Below the pieces are notes generated by a model. The model was not told where the DNA came from. It saw only the letters and a list, made by a program, of their open reading frames with translations, and ran no database searches. Source: Megalobrama amblycephala (Eukaryota > Chordata > Actinopteri > Cypriniformes > Xenocyprididae). From it: a DNA stretch of 64,000 nucleotides. Shown piece after piece: positions 57,365 to 64,000 of this stretch. A program made the translations under genes and the position numbers. Numbering within the stretch: the stretch's first letter is position 1; each line of letters starts with the position of its first letter. The stretch covers positions 7,316,582 through 7,380,581 of the forward strand of contig NC_063054.1 of NCBI RefSeq assembly GCF_018812025.1, given 5' to 3'.

Positions 57365-58750
57365 CTAGGAACGCCTCACGGCGTTCCCAGAACTCCTTAC
57401 CTGTCGATTGTAATCATCGATAAGGGAGTGATCCAGAATGTCTCTAGCAGGAACCCAACTTCTCTCCTCCGGACCGTAACCTTCCCAGTCCACCAAGTAC
57501 TGGAATCCGCGTCCCCTCCGCCTCGAGTCCAGAATGCGATTAACCGAATAGGTTGGTTCCCCGTCTACGAGCCGCGGCGGTGGGGGAACCGGAGTAGGCG
57601 GATTAAGATGTGAGTGAAAAACAGGCTTAATTTTGGAGACATGGAAGGCGGGATGAATCCTCCTGTACGCCGGAGGCAATTTGAGTCGGACTGCCACTGG
57701 GCTAATAATTTTAGTGACAGGAAACGGGCCAATGAATTTGGGAGCTAACTTATTGGCAACGGAACGGAGCGGAATGTTCTTGGTAGAAAGCCACACTTTT
57801 TGACCCACAACGTATACGGGAGGCTTTGACCGGTGGCGATCAGTCTTAGCCTTGGTGCGCGCCCTCACTTGCAACAGAGTCTCGCGGGCTCTGTTCCAAG
57901 TGCGGTGGCACCTCTGGACAAAGGCGTGAGCAGAGGGGACCGCGACTTCGGATTCCAGACTGGGAAACACAGGTGGCTGGTAACCTAAACTGCATTCGAA
58001 CGGAGAGAGGCCCGTAGAAGACACTGGTAACGAATTGTGTGCGTACTCAATCATAGAGAGTTGTTGGCTCCAGGAGGAAGGATTCTTGGACGCCAAACAT
58101 CTCAACATACGCTCTAAATCTTGGTTGGCTCTCTTGGTCTGTCCATTGGTCTGGGGATGGAACCCAGAGGAAAGACTAGCCGTCGCGCCCAGCAGTCTAC
58201 AAAACTCCTGCCAAAATTTGGACACAAACTGGGGACCCCTGTCGGACACCACATCTACCGGGAGGCCATGTAACCGAAAGATGTGGTCTACGACAGTAAC
58301 CGCTGTCTCCTTGGCAGAGGGCAATTTGGTCAAAGGAATGAAATGGGTCGCCTTCGAGAACCGGTCCACTACGGTCAAAACGACCGTGTACCCCTGGGAG
58401 GGTGGGAGGGCGGTGACAAAATCTAGCGCAATGTGAGACCAGGGTCTCGAAGGGACAGACAGCGGTTGGAGTAACCCATCTGGAGGGCGGTTGGACGTCT
58501 TACCAGTGGCACAAACCGAGCAAGCCAAAACAAAACTGCGGATGTCCCGAGCCATAGCAGGCCACCAGAATCGTTGCTTAACCAAAAATCTGGTTCGATT
58601 AACCCCTGGATGACAAGCCACGTTGGAACAATGACCCCACTTGATGACGCAGGACCTTAACTCCTCCGGCACAAACAAATGGTTCGGTGGGCACCCGGCG
58701 GAGGCATTACCCCTTCTAAGGCCGCCAGGACCTTCGATTCGACCTCCCAT
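57365..58750 (-). pseudogene. gypsy integrase and chromodomain, catalytic Glu replaced by Lys
   Basis: The longest pol frame (461 codons). In order: a His-His-Cys-Cys zinc-binding region ([13 protein letters not shown] ... [10 protein letters not shown]), then the integrase core with Asp in [10 protein letters not shown], Asp in [10 protein letters not shown], and the third catalytic position in NGQTKRANQ. In active integrases this last motif reads Gln-Thr-Glu. Here the codon at 58,133-58,135 (minus strand) is AAG, Lys, exactly 35 residues after the second Asp. The C-terminal part has a GPF/Y-like region ([11 protein letters not shown]) and a chromodomain ([17 protein letters not shown]), which in chromoviruses directs integration to particular chromatin. 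The frame overlaps the RT frame by 94 bp because of a frameshift near 58,690. The protein cannot integrate DNA. Confidence 0.93.
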
Positions 58751-59907
58751 GTAAGAGTGGAGACTACTAATGTCTCAGGAAGAATACACTCGGGAGTAGA
58801 CGGGTGCTCGGATGGATCAAAAATACGAGATAAAGAATCGGGCTTGATGTTCTTGGAGCCCGGGCGGTACGATAGAGCAAAATCAAAACGTCCGAAAAAA
58901 AGTGCCCACCGAGCCTGCCTGGAGTTGAGTCTTTTAGCCGATCGAATATATTCTAGGTTCTTGTGATCAGTCCAAACGACGAAGAGTACCCCCGACCCCT
59001 CCAACCAATGACGGCATTCTTCCAACGCTAATTTGACTGCCAACAACTCTCTGTTACCAATGTCATAATTGCGTTCAGCGGGAGACAAACAATGAGAAAA
59101 GTACGCGCAGGGGTGCATCTTATCGTCTGAGGGCGCCCGCTGGGATAGAACTGCGCCTACCCCCACCTCTGACGCATCGACCTCCACCACGAACTGACGC
59201 AAAGGATCAGGGGCAATGAGAATGGGGGCCGAAACGAAGCGGCCCTTCAGTTTGGCAAATGCAGCCTCAGCTGCATCTGACCACCTGAAGGTCGTTCTGG
59301 GGGAGGTCAAGGCGGTCAGAGGTGCGGCTAGTTGGCTGAAATTGCGAATAAAACGTCGGTAAAAATTGGCGAACCCCAGAAACCGCTGTAGGGCCTTACG
59401 GGAATCTGGACTTGGCCAATCCACCACAGCCTTAACCTTGTCAGGATCCATGCGAATTCCCTCAGACGAAACGATGTACCCTAGGAAGGAAACAGACTGT
59501 GCATGAAATTCGCATTTCTCCGCCTTGACAAAAAGCCCATTCTCTAACAGACGCTGGAGCACTCGTCTGACGTGTTGAACATGTTCCTGGAGAGACGACG
59601 AAAATATCAATATGTCATCCAGGTAGACATATATGAACTGATCAACCATGTCTCTCAACACGTCATTAACGAGTGCCTGGAAGACCGCAGGCGAGTTGGA
59701 CAGCCCGAAAGGCATGACCAAGTATTCAAATTGCCCTCTGGGGTTGTTAAAAGCGGTCTTCTATTCATCCCCCTTCCTAATGCGGACCAAATGATAAGCG
59801 TTCCTCAAGTCCAATTTAGTGAAAACGGACGCTCCCTGCAACCTCTCAAAGGCTGAAGACATCAACGGCAAAGGATAAGTATTCTTTACCGTGATGTTGT
59901 TCAGGAC
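58657..59907 (-). pseudogene. gypsy reverse transcriptase and RNase H, 5'-deleted
   Basis: Starts inside the RT domain at [13 protein letters not shown] and continues with [15 protein letters not shown] at 59,761-59,763 follows Gly-Asp-Glu, where the family has Trp. From 59,721 an open frame of 354 codons holds [14 protein letters not shown], the catalytic YLDD (59,614-59,625) and [12 protein letters not shown]. The RNase H part has [27 protein letters not shown] and WTDHKNLEY. The N-terminal RT residues and the protease are missing because the gag and RT sequences are joined near 59,903. Confidence 0.93.
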
Positions 59908-60631
59908 TTCAGTCTCTGGAGACGGGAATCCACCCGTAAAGCGAGGTCGACTAGCCCGTTGAAGGTTTGAGGAAGATCTAGGGCGTAAATCTCGCGATGG
60001 ATACGGTCGGCCAGCCCATGCAGGAACACATCCCACTGCGCCTCCTCGTTCCATCGGCACTCTGCCGCGAGGGTGCGGAACTGGATGGCGTAGTCTGCGA
60101 CCGTGCGGCTGCCCTGCTTGAGTTCGGTGAGCTGGCGAGCGGCCTCCTTGCCCGCAACCGCACGGTCGAACACCCTCTTCATCTCCGTGGAGAGTGCCAG
60201 GAACGAGGTGCAGCACGGGTCTTGATTCTCCCACACCGCCGTTCCCCATAAGGCCGCCTTCCCGGTCAGGAGGGTAAGGACGAACGCCACCTTGGATTCC
60301 TCATGTTCGAAGGTGCGAGGCTGCAGTGAAAAATGCAAGGAACATTTATTCAAAAAGGCTCTGCAAAACTCAGGCTCACCGGCGTAACTCTGGGGCACAG
60401 GAAGGCGGGGCTCCGGCAGATCGCGTCGCTCCAGCGACGCGGGGGAACAGGCGGTGTGGGTGGCGCAGTGGGAGCGCGAAGTTGTTGAAGTTCCCGGGAG
60501 AGCTCGGACACCTGTGTTACCAGCGCTTGGACAGCGCGTCCGGTGGAAGTGATGCTCTCCTGCTGCTGGTCCATGCGGGAGATGCTGTGGTTGATGAACT
60601 CCGTTAAAGCTGCTGAACTCGCTGCATCCAT
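59901..60631 (-). pseudogene. gypsy gag, frameshifted and truncated
   Basis: Met at 60,631 opens MDAASSAALTEFINHSIS, a coiled-coil-like start. A frameshift near 60,390 moves coding to the frame beginning RLPVPQSYAGEPEFC. That frame carries the retrotransposon gag core: [41 protein letters not shown] and [13 protein letters not shown]. This is the capsid-type protein that assembles the particle. The Cys-Cys-His-Cys zinc knuckle expected downstream is deleted. Confidence 0.9.
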
Positions 60632-60647
60632 GTTGGTCAGATCGTTC

Positions 60648-61130
60648 TGTCACGGAATGAAGGGAGGATGCAGATGCAAGTTAAATCTCTTTAATAGAGC
60701 TTCACACCGAAGGTAGTCAGATTCAACATATACAAAAACATATAACAGTCAGCAGGAGAGTGGTAACACAGGGACGTCGATGGGCGGTGAAGATCCGTGA
60801 TGAGTGGTGACCGAAGAGCAGTGTCCGTGAAGTAATCCGTGAGTGAAGTCCAGAGAGTAATCCAATGAGAACACGAAAACCAGGAAGCAATGACTCAAAG
60901 TCCAGTCCAGGGAAACACACAACAAGCAACACAGGAAACAACATGCGGACACCGCACAACGATCTGACAAACAAGAGACGAAAGACAAGGCGTTATATAG
61001 GCAGATGGTAATTGCTCACAGCTGCCGCTGATCAACAATCAGCGGCGACGCCCACACAAAACAATCAGGTGACACACCCACACCATCACACAGACTCCAG
61101 AATGAGACAGCGGATTCATGAACCGTGACA
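60648..61130 (-). repeat. 5' LTR of the gypsy element
   Basis: 483 bp, TGTCACGG...CCGTGACA on the plus strand. A minus-strand TATA-like CTATATAACG lies at about 60,991-61,000. Directly beyond it on the minus strand are GAACGATCTGACCAAC and the gag start. Confidence 0.93.
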
Positions 61131-61159
61131 AGTGCACAATATGTTTAATGATTATTATT

Positions 61160-61535
61160 GTTGTTAAATATTCTATTTTCAAACAAATTTTTATTAGTGA
61201 TCCCAAGAGTACGTTTTAAATCAAAAGGAGACAGTGCGTTTGCTGTCACTGGTCCAAGACTATGGAATATGCTTCCCTTCGAGGTTAGATTGTCCTCTAC
61301 ACTAGGTATCTTTAAGAGTCGCCTAAAATTACATCTGCATTCTCTGGCGTTTTAACTTTTCATAAGTATTTATTATCAATGATGAGGATTATTATTGATG
61401 ATGTGTTTTGTTGTGTTGTTTGTTCATTTGTATTTTAATTATTGATTTTGTATACTATGTACAGCACTTTGGAGCTACAGAGTAGCCTGGAAAGTGCTCT
61501 ATAAATAAATAAATACAAATACAAATACAAATTAA
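61160..61535 (+). repeat. L2-type LINE 3' end
   Basis: The short frame near 61,200-61,355 reads RVRFKSKGDSAFAVTGPRLW then LKLHLHSLAF, the C-terminal end I associate with L2-clade ORF2 proteins. The 3' untranslated part has TACAGCACTTTGGAGC and GGAAAGTGCTCTATAAATAA and ends in an (AAATAC)n-like tail, as in 5'-truncated LINE copies. No RT or endonuclease part is present. Confidence 0.75.
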
Positions 61536-61556
61536 ACATTTTATAAATATTTAGTA

Positions 61557-61779
61557 CACTGTAAAATTTTCATGATTTGTTATAACATTTTTTCTTTTGT
61601 CAAACCAACTTAGATAATTAATGTAGTTCAGATAACATAATATTTAGAGTTTCTGTTGATTAAACCAATCACCTTCATTGTATTAACTCAAATTTTTAAT
61701 TTCACTGAACTCAAAATTTTAAGGCAACCAGGTATCTTGCTTTTGTTTTAAGTTAAACCAACAATTCTTTATTACAGTG
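61557..61779. repeat. CACTGTAAAA...TTACAGTG element, complete copy
   Basis: Begins CACTGTAAAATTTTCATG and ends TTATTACAGTG. Shares TTTCATGATTTGTTATAACA with the partial copy at 22,598. Non-coding miniature transposon. No clear target duplication. Confidence 0.8.
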
Positions 61780-61926
61780 TCGTAAATGTTAATAATAAAT
61801 ATTACAAAATAATAAATAGTCTACTTAAAAAAATGATTAATTAAAAATTTGAATAAACCAGTTACAGTAGATCAATTATTGTATGTTATGATGTTTAATT
61901 TTGTGTTTGCTATAATTTGAGTGTAT

Positions 61927-63993
61927 AGGCCAATTCACACCGCACCGACAAACGCCAACAAACATCAACAAACGCCAACGAACAAGTTGGCCGTCGAATA
62001 GACCTTTTTCACACTTCCGGGTTTTTGGCTTCCGGAATGGGCCACGCAGTGTAAAAGTTTTTCCGGTTACAGTGATAGATAGCCTCGATCAGAACCAGTT
62101 CGGGAATCAAAGTCGTTTTACGAATTAAATGTCATGAAAATGTTTGAACGGTCTTGGTGAATTATTGGTGAGACTACAGCGCTCTCATTAAGAGCTACAT
62201 TTAATAAATAATTCGAAGTGATGGCGGTTAAACTAGTTATATTCTTTGTGTCTGTTTGGCGCGGCTGTGCATTATCGCGCTCCATGTGCTGTAAAGACAG
62301 TGTCTGCGTCTCAACGTGCATACTATGTGACATTAGGAATATTCAGTACTATTTAGGGTGGATAGTATGCACATATTGGGATGTATAGAGTGTTTTTAGC
62401 GACGTGCTGGGGAAATGATCGACTGGCAGATCCTTATCACACAAGCCTGATCCTCTGATTCATGAAGCAGGACCGCTCGCACCCTGGATATTTCTGGATA
62501 TAAACACTTAAGTCATCTCTCACTCATTTTCCTGTCGTCATCATCTTAAAGTGTGTATTATGCACAGTATTGTTGTGCTGTTGTAACATGCAAAGACTGA
62601 TAGTTGTGTACAGTGTGGTGTTGGAAATTGTTTTAGTTTAATCATTTTAATCGATCAGGATTAATTATAACATATGCTTGAATGTGGGATGTGATGCCAT
62701 ATGAGATTAACATGCTATATATTTTTAAAACGTATTAAACTCACGACAATATATGTATCTCACGACTTTATATCCCACATTAAAATATATATTGGGAGTT
62801 ATTATTTTTTTTAATTAATAAATTATATAAATAATGTTCGTCGTACGTAATACGATCTGGGAAATTGCTGAATGAGTAGCTGCGTAGCCTTTACTGTAGC
62901 TTACGGCTCGTAATAAATCCACCTGCCGGTAAATTCGATCAACGGTCTGAGTGGCTGTATAAGCTACAAACAAGTAGAAAATTTCTTTGTAGATTATAGA
63001 AAAGCTATTTGGAAAACAGACAAAACAGAAAAGGTAAGAAGCGATATTTGAGAAAAGAGCATATCAATCTAATAGCCTTAGACTCATAGCGGAACTAACT
63101 TTACCCTGCGTCACGTGATTTCCGATTCTTGTGAAAAAGGTCTATTCTATGAGAAAAAAAACTGTCATGTTCACACCGCCCCAACAAACACCGACAAACG
63201 AGTGACGTCTGACTGGGAAAATTCCACAACTACATATGTAACCATGTTAACAATATTGTCAGGCAAGTTTATTAATATAGTATCATATATATTTTCATTG
63301 TATTAAAGTATTGAGGCAAAACAAAAATACCTGAAATCCGAAGCGCTGTAGCCATCGATCTGATCGTAATGTATTGGTTGGTATACACCGGTTTTTAAAC
63401 TTTTTTTTTTTTTTAGCGCGACCCTTTTTATTAACGAGACCCATAAGCATATACAACCATGTAGCTAAACAAGCCAAAACGAAACTGAAGGTAAACCTGC
63501 ATTGCTCTCGTAGTGGTTAACGTTACCTCTCTCTTTCGGTGAACTGGAGCAGCTTCTCTTGCTGAATGGCACGGATTGCACTATATGGACTATTGTACCT
63601 TTTGTATATTTTTAGTTTTTTAACTGTATTTTATTTTTTTATAATGAACAAGCTGCGATGTCACGTTTCCAGTAGGCTACTTTGTTGTGTGTGCGTGAGG
63701 CGCAGGCGCGATCAAACAGCTGTCTTTGCAGGGGACTTGCCTCATCGTCATGGCAACGGTTCGTAGCCAGGTCAGATTACGTCAGAGTTTGTTGCCGTTT
63801 GTTGGAAAACTGTTCACACCGCGCAGACATTCCACGACCCGACAAACGCCGATTAAACATGTTCAGTCGGGTGAAAACCGACTCCGACCAACGCCAACAG
63901 ACGCCAACAGGGGTTTCACGCCGATCCAACAAACTCCAACAGACGAGTTTGTTGGCGTTTGCTGGCTGTTGTCGGTGCGGTGTGAACTGGCCT
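61927..63993. mobile_element. AGGCCARTTCACACCGC transposon with subterminal repeats
   Basis: Left end AGGCCAATTCACACCGCACC and right end GGTGCGGTGTGAACTGGCCT are inverted with one difference. Next to them are arrays of ACAAACGCCAAC-type units in the left (61,950-61,990) and right (63,840-63,960) subterminal regions. TTCACACCG also recurs at 63,170 and 63,815. Arrays of short subterminal repeats next to the ends are typical transposase-binding layouts. No coding frame recognised. A second element lies inside. Confidence 0.8.
62001..63142. mobile_element. nested element with GACCTTTTTCAC inverted ends
   Basis: GACCTTTTTCAC at left and GTGAAAAAGGTC at right are perfect inverted repeats bordered by TA (61,999-62,000 and 63,143-63,144). 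AA and TT outside also mirror each other. It splits the left subterminal region of the element around it. Frames inside are short, with no transposase motif. Confidence 0.75.
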
Positions 63994-64000
63994 TATGACA

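Larger units (their letters stand above)
57144..61130 (-). mobile_element. Ty3/gypsy chromodomain retrotransposon (chromovirus), defective
   Basis: LTRs at 57,144-57,352 (3', shortened) and 60,648-61,130 (5', 483 bp). AGTGC lies directly outside both ends (57,139-57,143 and 61,131-61,135), so it is one insertion. In minus-strand order it has gag, then RT, RNase H, integrase and a C-terminal chromodomain, the gene order of Ty3/gypsy chromoviruses. A purine-rich AGGAGAGGGGGTAC precedes the 3' LTR and is the likely polypurine tract. Shared LTR parts differ at about two of 209 positions, so the insertion is young, yet every gene is broken. Confidence 0.95.

Noticed and set aside
57347..60607. Plus-strand frames across the gypsy element
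   Set aside because: They are antisense to clear gag, RT, RNase H and integrase motifs.

Overview
This window looks like intergenic or intronic DNA from a teleost fish, most likely a cyprinid. The evidence is Tc1-type DNA transposons with fish-type double inverted repeats, a chromodomain Ty3/gypsy element, gag-only LTR elements, many short TTAA- and 8-bp-duplication transposon families I recognise as cyprinid repeats, an L2 tail, and long (AT)n, (TTTG)n and (CTAT)n microsatellites in an AT-rich background. I found no convincing host exon, tRNA, rRNA or CpG-island promoter, so the annotation is almost entirely mobile DNA. Family names beyond superfamily level rest on recognition, not on a search.

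Layout. 1-7,500: sparse old repeats, a THAP-domain exon remnant (4,277-4,577), a 560-bp palindromic transposon with a perfect 8-bp duplication (5,172-5,731) and a decayed Tc1-like transposase (6,540-7,217). 7,547-9,156: Tc1-type element with a frameshifted transposase. 10,449-11,516: TTAA-flanked element. 13,373-16,211: young gag-only LTR retroelement with 281-bp LTRs, a 5-bp duplication and a 668-codon gag-like ORF dominated by 14 x 21-bp and 29 x 27-bp tandem repeats. 18,530-21,420: a TTAA element carrying another TTAA element, then a hAT-like element with an 8-bp duplication. 23,684-25,659: an older second gag-only LTR element. 27,302-29,359: second copy of the Tc1 family, with an internal 0.5-kb duplication.

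29,768-36,238: nested transposons up to four levels deep, including a segment where blocks of two repeat families alternate while each keeps its own order. 37,507-46,660: further TTAA and 8-bp-duplication elements, including a hAT-like element with perfect GCTTAAGG duplications. 49,871-53,520: a second THAP-exon copy split by a 3.2-kb insertion that contains a 1.7-kb fold-back structure. 57,144-61,130: a young chromodomain Ty3/gypsy element on the minus strand with AGTGC duplications, disabled by a gag-to-RT deletion, a nonsense codon and loss of the integrase catalytic glutamate. 61,160-64,000: L2 tail and a terminal-inverted-repeat element with another element inside it.

How the parts relate. 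Three LTR elements from three families share complementary LTR ends (TGTYAC...GTRACA) and 5-bp duplications. The two gag-only families may therefore have been mobilised by Ty3/gypsy enzymes like those of the third; this is inference. No new host system is visible. The strongest oddities are the interleaved two-family mosaic (32,549-33,560), the perfectly homogeneous 27-bp array, the duplication in the second Tc1 copy, and AT microsatellites enclosed by inverted repeats.
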